64,000 bases of DNA, taken from positions 1 to 64,000 of the forward strand of contig NZ_CALDGS010000046.1 in the NCBI RefSeq assembly GCF_937941905.1, in the 5' to 3' direction. Below the pieces are notes generated by a model. The model had not been told where the DNA came from. It searched no databases and saw nothing but the letters and a program-made list of their open reading frames with translations. A program made the position numbers and the translations under genes. The stretch is from an uncultured Mycolicibacterium sp. Its GTDB lineage: Bacteria; Actinomycetota; Actinomycetes; Mycobacteriales; Mycobacteriaceae. Positions 17,024 to 25,593 of this stretch are shown piece by piece (position 1 is the first letter of the stretch; the number at the start of each line of letters is the position of its first letter).

Positions 17024-17767
17024 TCAGTCGAGGTGCTCGAGGAGGTGCTCGATCGCGCGGGCGGCGTCGGCGGCCACCGGCTGCTCGGCCTCGGCGGCCA
17101 TGATCACGCCGTCGGCCACCCCGGCCGCGGCCGCGGTCTCCTCGACGGTGAGGTTCGCCCGCCGCCGCGCGGCGTAGAGCCGCTGCCCGAGCGTCGCGCC
17201 CGGCGCGCCGGCGGCCCGCATGGTCAGCTCGTCGATCGTGCGCCGGACCGTGCCGAGCGCCTTGATCAGCGGCGGCGACACCCGGTTGATCCGGGCGGCC
17301 CGGGAGGCCACCGCCTCGAGCCGGCGCAGATCGGCCAGCACGGCGGCGACCCGGCGCCCGAAGTCGGGGGCGGCGGTGTCCGGCAGTGCGGCGACCGCCG
17401 TTTCGATGCCGTGCACCGCGGCGAGCACCGCCTGAGCGACCAGCGGGACCTCGTCGGCGTCCACCCCGGCGGCCCCGCCGGGCGCCGGCGCGCCGGCCGG
17501 GGCCGGCTGCCCCTCCTCCCGCAGCCGGGCGATGGTGCCGGGCGGCCAGCGCAGCACCTCCTCGAGCCGGGCCCGGGTGCGTTCCCGCGGCCAGCTGCGC
17601 CCCTTCTCGAAGGCGATGAGGGCGCCGGCGTTGATGATCCCCTCCGCCGCCAGCCGGCGCTGGCTGATGTTGAGCTCGCGCCGTCGGGCCGCCGCGGCCA
17701 TCCCGGCGCGCAGGATGCCCGGATCAACGGCGGTGGCCACCTGTTCGGTGGACTCGACGTCGGTCAT
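17024..17767 (-). CDS. XRE-like regulator with two HTH domains
   Basis: 247 aa. The N-terminal HTH (about 20-75, N-I-S-Q-R-R-L-A-A-E-G-I-I-N) and the C-terminal HTH-like segment (about 200-245, L-T-V-E-E-T-A-A-A-A-G-V-A) flank a helical middle region with an Ala/Pro linker. It is likely a DNA-binding regulator; targets are unknown. It is divergent from whiB6, so it may control that gene and itself. Confidence 0.7.
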   Translation of the reverse strand: MTDVESTEQVATAVDPGILRAGMAAAARRRELNISQRRLAAEGIINAGALIAFEKGRSWPRERTRARLEEVLRWPPGTIARLREEGQPAPAGAPAPGGAAGVDADEVPLVAQAVLAAVHGIETAVAALPDTAAPDFGRRVAAVLADLRRLEAVASRAARINRVSPPLIKALGTVRRTIDELTMRAAGAPGATLGQRLYAARRRANLTVEETAAAAGVADGVIMAAEAEQPVAADAARAIEHLLEHLD

Positions 17768-18088
17768 TACGGCTACATCCTCGCTAGAAGCAGTGCGCGC
17801 TCACTGACTCAGGGCAATAGTAGTCCTGCTACTGCTCGCGCTACGGCTCGAATCCGACGAACTCCGTAGGCGAAATCGGCGTACCGCTTCGGATTCCCCC
17901 GACTGTTCTGTAGCAACTCTTCGAATTATTCCCAGATTTCCGCAGGATACGCGCGGATCCACGCCCACCTCCGGCCATCAACTGTTGCATTGCTACGGTT
18001 TGACGTCTAGATTCTGCATCACCGCGCCCACCGGGCGCACCACCACCCGTCCCACCACCCGGGAACCCGGCACGAAGGAGGCACTGCG
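17768..18088. other. Intergenic region between dual-HTH regulator and whiB6
   Basis: This 321-bp divergent region is less GC-rich than its surroundings. It contains CAGTG-N6-CACTG (17791-17806) and AGTAG-N5-CTACT (17819-17833) inverted repeats close to the regulator start, plus the whiB6 promoter described separately. No coding potential or RNA gene is evident. Confidence 0.5.
17985..18013 (+). promoter_or_regulatory. Probable whiB6 promoter
   Basis: TTGCAT (17985-17990), 17-nt spacer and TAGATT (18008-18013). The predicted start of transcription near 18020 leaves a leader of about 70 nt ending in GAAGGAGG before the ATG. Confidence 0.6.
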
Positions 18089-18385
18089 ATGAACGGCTTG
18101 ATGTCCGACGGGGTACCGATCGGCGTCTGCACCCGCGACCCCGAGCGCTGGACCACGCTGCCCGACGCCGAGGCCAAGGCGGCCTGCCGGGCCTGCCCGC
18201 GGCGCTGGCTGTGCGCGCGGGAGGCCTGCGAGTCGCCCCGGGCCGAGGGGCTGTGGGCCGGCATCTTCGTCCCGGAGTCCGGCCGCGGCCGCACCTTCGC
18301 GCTGCGCCAGCTGCGCACGCTCGCCGAGCGCAACGGCTACCCGGTGCGCGGCCGACGGCGCGCCTGGTACCCGGAATCGGCCTGA
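18089..18385 (+). CDS. whiB6: WhiB-family Fe-S regulator WhiB6
   Basis: 98-aa WhiB protein closely resembling Mycobacterium tuberculosis WhiB6 as recalled (G-V-C-T-R-D-P-x-R-W-T-T, C-R-A-C-P-R-R-W-L-C-A, A-E-R-N-G-Y-P-V-R). Cluster cysteines are C14, C33, C36 and C42; C47 is additional. G-L-W-A-G (54-58) is the WhiB turn. In M. tuberculosis WhiB6 controls ESX-1 genes and responds to redox/NO. Here no ESX-1 gene is nearby; the neighbours are a dual-HTH regulator and an orphan sensor kinase. Confidence 0.92.
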   Translation: MNGLMSDGVPIGVCTRDPERWTTLPDAEAKAACRACPRRWLCAREACESPRAEGLWAGIFVPESGRGRTFALRQLRTLAERNGYPVRGRRRAWYPESA

Positions 18386-18466
18386 GCCCGCGTTCCCGCC
18401 GCCGGAAATGCACGAGGGGTCGGCGGCGGGCAGGTTCTATTCGGGCAGGTTCTCTTCGGGCAGGGG

Positions 18467-19822
18467 CTATTCCGTCGCCGCGGGCGCCGGCAGGCGCAGC
18501 ACCAGCCGGGCACCGCCGAGCGGGCTGGACTCCAACGCGGCGGTGCCGCCGTGGAGTTCGGCCTGCTGGGCCACCAGGGCCAGACCGAGGCCGGAGCCGG
18601 CGCGGGCGGCGTTGGAGCCGCGGGAGAACCGCTCGAACACCTTGCGGCGCTCGGCCTCCGGCACCCCGGAGCCGTTGTCGTCGACGATGAGCTCCACCCC
18701 GTCGGACGAACTCGTCACCCCGATCCGGATCTGCGTCGCGCCACCGTGTTTGACCGCATTGGCGATGGCGTTGTCGACGACCAGCCGCAGCCCGGCCGGC
18801 AGTCCCACCATCAGCACGTTCGGCGACGGCACCAGGGCGACGTCGATGTCCGGGTAGGCGCGGATGGCGTCGTGGGCGGCCCGGTCCATCAGCTCGGTGA
18901 CGTCGAACGGGACGAAGTCGTCGGCGGTGGTCAGTTCGCCCTGTGCCAGCCGCTCCAGCGCACCGAGGGTGGCCTCGATCCGGCTCTGGGTGCGCATGAT
19001 GTCCTCGATCACCTCGTTGCGCTGCTCGGGTGCGAGGTCGAGGGTGGACAGCACCTCCAGGTTGGTGCGCATCGCGGTGAGCGGGGTGCGCAGCTCGTGC
19101 GAGGCGACCGCGGCGAAGTCGCGGGCCGACTCCAGCGCGGCGCGGGTGCGGGCCTGCTCGTCGCCGATCCGGGCCAGCATGCCCTCCACCGCCTCGGCAA
19201 TCTCGACGGCCTCCCGCACCCCGCGGACCTGCACCTCCTCCGGCTTGGACTGGGCGTTGATCGCCCGCGCCTGCTGGGCGAGCACCCGGAACGGGTTCAC
19301 CATGATCAGCCACATGACGGTCCCGACGATCACCGTGCCGACCAGCACGCCGCCGCAGATCAGCAGCACCCGCCGGTGCAGCTCGTCGATGCGGCGCTGG
19401 GTCTCGGCCAGCGGGGCGCCGAGCGCGACCTTCGCCGCCCCGGCCCCGAAGGTGCGGACCCGGTAGTCCACCCCGTCGATGGTGGTGTTGGTGTAGCCGC
19501 TGGGCAGGTCCGGCAGCACGATGTCGGACGGCACCGACATCGTCACCCCGCCGATGCGCACGGTGCGGACCAGGCTGTCGTGCGGCTCGGTGGCGTCACC
19601 GGTCGGCTGCGGACCCTCACGCAGCAGCCAGCTGATGTCGCCCAGGCTGCTCACCGAGTCCAGCCGCCGGTCCAGCTGGTTGTACTGGTCGTTGGTGACG
19701 CCCACCCACACCCACGCGCCCAACGTGACGACCAGGCCCATCACCGCCAGCGCCGCGACGACGACGATCGTGCGCAGCGACAGCATCCGCTTGGGCAGGC
19801 GGTCGAACCAGGCGGTGATCAC
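18467..19822 (-). CDS. Orphan PrrB-like sensor histidine kinase
   Basis: Membrane histidine kinase, 451 aa. TM1 is at about 17-39, followed by an extracytoplasmic sensor loop (40-150), TM2 (about 152-175), HAMP, and a dimerisation domain with H242 in A-S-H-E-L-R-T-P-L-T. N-A-I-A-N-A-V-K-H-G and D-D-N-G-S-G-V-P give the ATP-binding boxes. The kinase core strongly resembles PrrB (recalled: R-T-N-L-E-V-L-S-T-L-D-L, A-E-L-H-G-G-T-A), yet no response regulator is adjacent. It starts with GTG and runs into the whiB6 intergenic region, downstream of the TetR gene. The partner regulator, possibly PrrA, would be in trans. Confidence 0.88.
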   Translation of the reverse strand: MITAWFDRLPKRMLSLRTIVVVAALAVMGLVVTLGAWVWVGVTNDQYNQLDRRLDSVSSLGDISWLLREGPQPTGDATEPHDSLVRTVRIGGVTMSVPSDIVLPDLPSGYTNTTIDGVDYRVRTFGAGAAKVALGAPLAETQRRIDELHRRVLLICGGVLVGTVIVGTVMWLIMVNPFRVLAQQARAINAQSKPEEVQVRGVREAVEIAEAVEGMLARIGDEQARTRAALESARDFAAVASHELRTPLTAMRTNLEVLSTLDLAPEQRNEVIEDIMRTQSRIEATLGALERLAQGELTTADDFVPFDVTELMDRAAHDAIRAYPDIDVALVPSPNVLMVGLPAGLRLVVDNAIANAVKHGGATQIRIGVTSSSDGVELIVDDNGSGVPEAERRKVFERFSRGSNAARAGSGLGLALVAQQAELHGGTAALESSPLGGARLVLRLPAPAATE

Positions 19823-19831
19823 ACCGAAACG

Positions 19832-20461
19832 TTAACGGGTCGGGGCCGGGCCGGGTCCGCCCTGCACCAGGCCGCGCAGCAGCACCGCCAAGCCGAACTC
19901 GAACGCGTCGTCGGCACGGTCCGGTTTGGCTCCGCCGGTGGCCAGTGCGGCGGCCATCGCCGGGCCGACGTAGGTGTTGGTCTGCCAGGGCTGTTCCGGG
20001 GCGGCGAGGTCCAGCGCCGAGCCGAGCACGTAGTTGTCGAACATCGTGATGATGCGCAGCGTGTCGGCCGGGCTGTAGCCGGCCCGCCGCTGCAGCGTCT
20101 CGGCCAGCGCGTTGTACATCGTGAACGCCTGCCGGCTGTTGACCGCGTAGAGCGTCAGCAGCGGGATGAGCCGGGGATAGCGGGCGAAGCTGCGCCGGTA
20201 GGACCGCATGATGTCGGCCACGATGTCGGTCCACGGCCGGTCGGCGTGGATATCCGGCAGCGACACCTCCGACATCGCCTTCTCGCGCAGCAGCTCGACG
20301 ATCTCCTCGCGTCCGGAGACGTGGTTGTACAGCGACGACGGACTCACCCCGAGCCTGCGGGCGAGCTCGGGGATGGTGAACCCGCCGGTGGCGCACACCA
20401 GATCGAGGGCGGCATCGGCGATCCGTTCCGGCGACAGGATCGGCACCGACGGTCGTCCCAT
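19832..20461 (-). CDS. TetR-family repressor of the agmatine operon
   Basis: 209-aa TetR regulator. The HTH is G-F-T-I-P-E-L-A-R-R-L-G-V-S-P-S-S-L-Y-N-H (about 25-45), followed by a helical TetR_C ligand domain. The start at 20461 has AGGGAG upstream. It is divergent from the aguB operon across 94 bp that hold a clear palindrome. The ligand is presumably agmatine or a downstream amine. Confidence 0.88.
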   Translation of the reverse strand: MGRPSVPILSPERIADAALDLVCATGGFTIPELARRLGVSPSSLYNHVSGREEIVELLREKAMSEVSLPDIHADRPWTDIVADIMRSYRRSFARYPRLIPLLTLYAVNSRQAFTMYNALAETLQRRAGYSPADTLRIITMFDNYVLGSALDLAAPEQPWQTNTYVGPAMAAALATGGAKPDRADDAFEFGLAVLLRGLVQGGPGPAPTR

Positions 20462-20526
20462 GGCGCACTCCCTCGTGAAATTTCTCGGCTCCACAGCTTT
20501 ACAACCGCCGTGACCGATCTCAAAAT

Positions 20527-20545
20527 AAACGAACCCGATTCGTTT
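20527..20545. promoter_or_regulatory. Palindromic TetR operator
   Basis: AAACGAA (20527-20533), CCCGA, TTCGTTT (20539-20545): a perfect 7-bp inverted repeat with a 5-nt centre, ten bases before the aguB ATG. This is the usual architecture for an autoregulated TetR gene and its divergent target. Confidence 0.75.
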
Positions 20546-20555
20546 TAGGAGCGCG

Positions 20556-21542
20556 ATGATCACATTGACGGCCCCGGCTCCCGAGTCCCTGTCGCGCACC
20601 ACCCCGTCGCAGCGCCCACCCCTGCGGGTCGGGCTGGTGCAGCACCGCTGGCGCCCCGACCGGGGCGAACTCGTCGCGGCGCTGCGCGAGGGCATCGACC
20701 GGGCGGCCGGCGAGGGCGCCCGGGTGGTGTTCCTGCCGGAGCTGACCCTGCGCCGCTACCCCGCCGACACCCCGGCCGGCCCGAACCCCGGCGAGCAGGC
20801 CGAGGAGCTCACCGGCGGACCCACCTACGAGCTGGCCGCCGAGGCCGCCCGGGCGCACGGCATCTTCGTGCACGCCTCGCTGTACGAGAAGGCACCGGCC
20901 GAGGACGGCCTGGGCTACAACACCGCGATCCTGGTCGGCCCGTCCGGCGAACTGGTGGGCCGCACCCGCAAGCTGCACATCCCGGTCACCGCCGGCTACT
21001 ACGAGGACACCTACTTCCGGCCCGGTCCGGCCGACCAGGGCGACCCCTACCCGGTCTACGCGCCGGACGGGCTCGGCGCCCGGCTCGGGCTGCCGACCTG
21101 CTGGGACGAGTGGTTCCCGGAGGTGGCCCGCAGCTACTCGCTGCGCGGCGCGGAGATCCTGGCCTACCCCACCGCGATCGGCTCGGAGCCGGTGTTCCCG
21201 GACTTCGACACCCAGCCGCTGTGGCGGCAGGTCATCGTCGCCAACGGCATCAGCAGCGGCCTGTTCATGGTGGTGCCCAACCGCACCGGCGACGAGGGCA
21301 CGGTGCGTTTCTACGGCTCCTCGTTCATCTCCGACCCGTACGGCCGGGTGCTCGTCGAGGCCCCGCGCGACGAGGAGGCGGTGCTCGTCGCCGATCTGGA
21401 CCTCGACCAGCGCCGCGACTGGCTGGAACTGTTCCCGTTCCTGCTCACCCGGCGGCCCGACACCTACGGATCCCTCACCGCGCCGGTCGACCCGCAGCGG
21501 CCGTACGGCGAGGGACACGCCCCCACCAAGATCGTGAAATGA
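20556..21542 (+). CDS. aguB: Carbon-nitrogen hydrolase, probable N-carbamoylputrescine amidase
   Basis: Nitrilase-superfamily amidase, 328 aa, with the catalytic triad E62 (L-P-E-L-T-L), K139 (R-K-L-H-I-P) and C182 (L-P-T-C-W-D-E-W-F-P-E). The T-C-W-D-E-W-F-P-E context is that of N-carbamoylputrescine amidase, which yields putrescine, CO2 and ammonia. The adjacent agmatine deiminase supports this. TAGGAG lies ahead of the ATG. It overlaps aguA by four bases (ATGA). Confidence 0.87.
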   Translation: MITLTAPAPESLSRTTPSQRPPLRVGLVQHRWRPDRGELVAALREGIDRAAGEGARVVFLPELTLRRYPADTPAGPNPGEQAEELTGGPTYELAAEAARAHGIFVHASLYEKAPAEDGLGYNTAILVGPSGELVGRTRKLHIPVTAGYYEDTYFRPGPADQGDPYPVYAPDGLGARLGLPTCWDEWFPEVARSYSLRGAEILAYPTAIGSEPVFPDFDTQPLWRQVIVANGISSGLFMVVPNRTGDEGTVRFYGSSFISDPYGRVLVEAPRDEEAVLVADLDLDQRRDWLELFPFLLTRRPDTYGSLTAPVDPQRPYGEGHAPTKIVK

Positions 21543-22564
21543 CCGGCTACCTCATGCCCGCCGAGGGCGCACCGCAGGACCGGGTCTGGATGGCCTTCCC
21601 GTGCGAGGGGTACTCGCTCGGTGCGACCGAACAGCAGCGGCATGAGGCCCGCGCCACCTGGGCGGCGGTCGCGCACGCCATCGCCCGGTTCGAGCCGGTG
21701 ACGGTGCTGGTCGACCCGCCGCAGCTGGCCGCCGCGCGCCGGTATCTGTCCCGTGAGGTCGAGATCGTCGAGGCGCCGCTGAACGACGCCTGGATGCGCG
21801 ACATCGGCCCCACCTTCGTGCACGCCGCCGACGGATCGGTGGCCGCGGTGGACTGGGTGTTCAACGGCTGGGGCGGCCAGGACTGGGCACGCTGGGACCG
21901 CGACGCCGAAATCGGCCGCCTGGTCGCCGAACTCGCCGGTGTGCCGGTGGTGGACTCGCCGCTGGTCAACGAGGGCGGGGGCATCCAGGTCGACGGCCGC
22001 GGCACGGTGCTGGTCACCGAGACCGTGCAGCTGGATCCGGGCCGCAACCCGACGCTGACCAAGGCCGATGTGGAGGCCGAGCTGGCCCGCACCATCGGCG
22101 CCACCGACGTGATCTGGCTGCCGCGCGGGCTGACCCGCGACTCGCAGCGCTACGGCACCCGCGGCCACGTCGACATCGTCGCCGCCATCCCGGCGCCCGG
22201 CCGGCTGCTGCTGCACACCCAGCGGGCCGAGTCGCACCCGGATCATCTGGTGTGCAAGCAGATCCGTGAGGTGCTCGAGCGCACCGGACGGTTCGAGATC
22301 GTCGAGATGCCCGCCCCGGCCACGCTCACCGACGCCGAGGGCTGGGTGGACTACAGCTACATCAACCACCTGGTCGTCAACGGCGGCGTGATCGCCTGCG
22401 GCTTCGACGACCCGCACGACGCCGACGCCGCGGCCATCCTGGCCGAGCACTACCCCGGCCGCGAGGTGGTCACCGTCGACGCCCGCCCGTTGTTCGAGCG
22501 CGGCGGCGGCATCCACTGCATCACCCAGCAACAGCCATCCCCGAAGCACCCGGAGGCCAAGTGA
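21539..22564 (+). CDS. aguA: Agmatine deiminase
   Basis: Peptidyl-arginine-deiminase-fold enzyme, 341 aa, converting agmatine to N-carbamoylputrescine and ammonia. Motifs seen are W-M-R-D-I-G-P-T (about 83-90), N-E-G-G-G-I, R-G-H-V-D-I-V and the catalytic Cys near residue 327 in G-G-G-I-H-C-I-T-Q-Q. It is translationally coupled on both sides, with 4-base overlaps to aguB and to the following gene. Confidence 0.93.
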   Translation: MTGYLMPAEGAPQDRVWMAFPCEGYSLGATEQQRHEARATWAAVAHAIARFEPVTVLVDPPQLAAARRYLSREVEIVEAPLNDAWMRDIGPTFVHAADGSVAAVDWVFNGWGGQDWARWDRDAEIGRLVAELAGVPVVDSPLVNEGGGIQVDGRGTVLVTETVQLDPGRNPTLTKADVEAELARTIGATDVIWLPRGLTRDSQRYGTRGHVDIVAAIPAPGRLLLHTQRAESHPDHLVCKQIREVLERTGRFEIVEMPAPATLTDAEGWVDYSYINHLVVNGGVIACGFDDPHDADAAAILAEHYPGREVVTVDARPLFERGGGIHCITQQQPSPKHPEAK

Positions 22565-24165
22565 GCACGACCCTGTTCCACGGCGGGACGATCTGGACCC
22601 CGTCCGGCACGACCGACGCGCTGCTGGTCGCCGACGGCGTGATCCGGGCCACCGGCGAGCAGGCCCGGGCCGGGCGGACCGACACCGTCGTCGATCTCGA
22701 GGGCGGGTTCCTCATGCCGTCGTTCGGCGACGGTCACGCCCACCCGCTCTACGGCGGCCTGGAGGCGGCCGGCCCGGCGGTGCGCCCGTGCCGGTCGGTC
22801 GACGAGATCGTGGCCGCCGTCAAGGCGTACGCCGACGCCCATCCCGAGCAGGAGTGGATCGTCGGCGCCTCCTACGACGGCAGCCTCTCGCCCGGCGGAC
22901 TGTTCGACGCCCGCTGGCTCGACGCCGCGGTGCCGGACCGGCCGGTGGTGCTGCGCGCCTGGGACTACCACACCTTCTGGGTGAACTCCGTTGCGCTGCA
23001 ACGCGCCGGCATCACCGCCGACACCCCGGACCCGGTGCTGGGCGAGATCCCCCGCCGCGCGGACGGTAGCCCGCTGGGCACGCTGCGCGAATGGGGCGCA
23101 ACCGACCTCGTCACCCGGGTGATGCCGCGCCGGGACGAGGCGGTGCGTATCGGAGCGCTGTCCACCGCGGCCGACTACTACCTGGCCCGCGGCGTGACCT
23201 GGGTGCAGGACGCCTGGGTGGAGCCGGACGACGTGGACACCTACGTCGCCGCGGCCCGCCGGGACGCGCTGCGGATGCGGTTCAACCTCGCCTTCTACGC
23301 CGACCCGCGGCATTTCGACGAACAGGTGGCCGGCTACCCGCAGGCCCGCGAACGGGTCCGCGCGGCCGGCAATCCGCTGCTGACCGCGCAGACGGTGAAG
23401 TTCTTCGCCGACGGCGTGGTGGAGAACGAGACCGGTGCCCTGCTGCAGCCGTACTGCACCGGGCTGCACTCGCACGGTATGCAGGTCTGGGAGGGCGACT
23501 CGCTGGCCGAGGCCGCCCGCCGCGTCGACGAACTCGGTCTGCAGATCCACATCCACGCCATCGGCGACGCCGCGGTGCGCCAGGCGCTCGACGCGATCGA
23601 GTACGTCATCGAACGCAACGGCCCGCGCGACCGCCGCCCGGTGATCGCCCACGCCCAGCTCGTCGACGACGCCGACATCGGCCGGTTCGCCCGGCTCGGG
23701 GTGATCCCGAACATGCAGCCGCTTTGGGCCCAGCTGGACTCGCTGATGACGGTGCTGACCATCCCGCGGCTCGGCCCGGAGCGGGCCGACAAGCAGTACC
23801 GGCTGCGCACCCTCAAGGAGTCCGGTGCCGCCCTGGCGTTCGGTTCGGACTGGCCGGTGTCGTCGGGTGCGCCGTTCGACGGCATCGCGATCGCGGCGTC
23901 CCGCCGCAACGCCGAGGGCGAGCCGCCCGGCGGCTGGACCCCGGAGGAGATCCTGGCCGTCGAGCCCGCGCTGCGCGCCTACACCGAGGCCGTCGCCTTC
24001 CAGGCGTACGCCGAACGTGACTGGGGTCGCATCGTTCCGGGTGCGAGCGCGGACCTGGTGTGGTTGGATCGTGATCCGAGAAGCGTTGCGCCCGTTGAAC
24101 TTCCGTCTGTTCGCGTGCGTGCCACCTACCTGCAGGGCCGCCCGGTCCACACGGCGGACGACTGA
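22561..24165 (+). CDS. YtcJ-type amidohydrolase
   Basis: Metal-dependent amidohydrolase of family 3 (YtcJ-like), 534 aa. Motifs: G-D-G-H-A-H-P-L (metal H-x-H), H-I-H-A-I-G-D-A-A and G-S-D-W-P-V-S. The GTG start overlaps the aguA stop (GTGA). Its substrate is unknown; in this operon it could release an amine from an N-acyl or N-carbamoyl precursor. Function beyond the family is inference. Confidence 0.83.
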   Translation: MSTTLFHGGTIWTPSGTTDALLVADGVIRATGEQARAGRTDTVVDLEGGFLMPSFGDGHAHPLYGGLEAAGPAVRPCRSVDEIVAAVKAYADAHPEQEWIVGASYDGSLSPGGLFDARWLDAAVPDRPVVLRAWDYHTFWVNSVALQRAGITADTPDPVLGEIPRRADGSPLGTLREWGATDLVTRVMPRRDEAVRIGALSTAADYYLARGVTWVQDAWVEPDDVDTYVAAARRDALRMRFNLAFYADPRHFDEQVAGYPQARERVRAAGNPLLTAQTVKFFADGVVENETGALLQPYCTGLHSHGMQVWEGDSLAEAARRVDELGLQIHIHAIGDAAVRQALDAIEYVIERNGPRDRRPVIAHAQLVDDADIGRFARLGVIPNMQPLWAQLDSLMTVLTIPRLGPERADKQYRLRTLKESGAALAFGSDWPVSSGAPFDGIAIAASRRNAEGEPPGGWTPEEILAVEPALRAYTEAVAFQAYAERDWGRIVPGASADLVWLDRDPRSVAPVELPSVRVRATYLQGRPVHTADD

Positions 24166-24176
24166 GAGGAACGTCG

Positions 24177-25520
24177 ATGACGGAAACCGCACTGCCACAC
24201 ACCGAGACGCGGCTCCGGCGCGCGCTCGGGCTGCCGTCCCTGGTGCTGTTCGGACTGGTGTACATGGTGCCGTTGACGGTGTTCACCACCTACGGCATCG
24301 TGACGGTGACCACCGGCGGCCGGGTGCCGCTGGCCTACGTGGTCACCCTGATCGCGATGGTGTTCACCGCCCGATCGTACGCGCGGATGGTGGTGGCCTA
24401 CCCGGTCGCCGGCTCGGCCTACACCTACACCCAGCAGACCTTCGGCGCCCCGGTCGGCTTCCTGGCCGGCTGGTCGCTGATGCTGGACTACCTGTTCCTG
24501 CCGATGATCAACTATTTGGTCATCGGGCTGTATCTGGCCGAGGCGATCCCGTCCGTGCCGGCCTGGGTGTTCGCGCTGCTGGCCATCGCGGTGGTCACGG
24601 TGCTCAACATCGTCGGCATCGTGTCGGTGGCGCGGGCGAACTTCGTCATCATCGCCGCCCAGGCGATCTTCATCGTGACCTTCCTGGTGCTGGCGATCGC
24701 CACCATCTCCGGCTCCGGCACCGTCGACCTGGCCGCCCCGTTCACCGGTGACGGCACCGCACCCGGGTTCGGCCCGGTGATGGCCGGCGCGGCCATCCTG
24801 TGCCTGTCGTTCCTCGGCTTCGACGCGGTGTCGACCATGTCGGAGGAGGCCAAGGACGCCAAACGGCAGGTGCCGCAGGCCATCATGATCGCCACCGTGG
24901 TGTCCGGCCTGATCTTCATCGTGCTCAGCTACACCTCGCAGCTGGTCTTCCCGTCCAACGCGTTCGGCGACCCCGAGTCCGGCTCGCTGGACGTCATGCT
25001 GGCCGCCGGTGGGCAGTTCCTGCAGGTGTTCTTCACCGCCGCCTACGTGGCCGGGGCGACCGGTTCGGCGATCACCTCGCAGGCGTCGGTGTCGCGCATC
25101 CTCTACGCGATGGGCCGCGACGGGGTGCTGCCGAACCCGTTCGGCTGGGTCCACCCGCGCTTCGCCACCCCGGTGATCTCGATCCTGGCGGTGTCGGTGC
25201 TGTCGCTGCTGGTCGTGGTGGTCGACCTGGCGACGATGGCCGAGCTGGTCAGCTTCGGTGCGCTGGTGGCGTTCTCGGTGGTGAACCTGTCGGTGATCAA
25301 GCACTACTTCGTCGACGCCGGGCAGCGCTCCGGCGGGCAGTTCGTCAACAACCTCGTGCTGCCGCTGATCGGCTTCGCGCTGACGGTCTGGCTGTGGTTC
25401 AGCCTGTCGGCCACCGCGCTGCAGATCGGGCTGGGCTGGCTGGCGCTGGGCCTGCTGTGGCTGCTGGTGCTCACCCGCGGCTTCCGGCGTCCCACCCCGA
25501 AGCTCGACATCAAGGAGTAA
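24177..25520 (+). CDS. APC-family permease of the agmatine operon
   Basis: 447-aa polytopic membrane transporter with about 12 TM segments, last gene of the aguB-aguA operon. TM1 begins V-L-F-G-L-V-Y-M-V-P, and the TM6 region contains S-F-L-G-F-D-A-V-S-T-M-S-E-E. It probably imports agmatine, putrescine or a related amine. GAGAGGAA lies before the ATG. A strong hairpin follows the stop. Confidence 0.87.
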   Translation: MTETALPHTETRLRRALGLPSLVLFGLVYMVPLTVFTTYGIVTVTTGGRVPLAYVVTLIAMVFTARSYARMVVAYPVAGSAYTYTQQTFGAPVGFLAGWSLMLDYLFLPMINYLVIGLYLAEAIPSVPAWVFALLAIAVVTVLNIVGIVSVARANFVIIAAQAIFIVTFLVLAIATISGSGTVDLAAPFTGDGTAPGFGPVMAGAAILCLSFLGFDAVSTMSEEAKDAKRQVPQAIMIATVVSGLIFIVLSYTSQLVFPSNAFGDPESGSLDVMLAAGGQFLQVFFTAAYVAGATGSAITSQASVSRILYAMGRDGVLPNPFGWVHPRFATPVISILAVSVLSLLVVVVDLATMAELVSFGALVAFSVVNLSVIKHYFVDAGQRSGGQFVNNLVLPLIGFALTVWLWFSLSATALQIGLGWLALGLLWLLVLTRGFRRPTPKLDIKE

Positions 25521-25537
25521 CCACCCCCGTCCCGGCC

Positions 25538-25574
25538 GCAGCGGGGCGTCCCGGTCGCCGGGGCGCCCCGCTGC
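25538..25574. terminator. Bidirectional hairpin terminator
   Basis: Outer stem of 11 perfect base pairs (25538-25548 with 25564-25574), one T.G wobble, then 5 inner pairs around a TCG loop, for about 17 bp in total. It lies between convergent genes ending at 25520 and 25594. Confidence 0.8.
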
Positions 25575-25593
25575 TTCGTCCGGCGTGTGCGAC

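Noticed and set aside
18430..18474. Three imperfect 15-bp tandem repeats after whiB6
   Set aside because: Low complexity and only partly similar; too weak to call a repeat element or CRISPR-like array.
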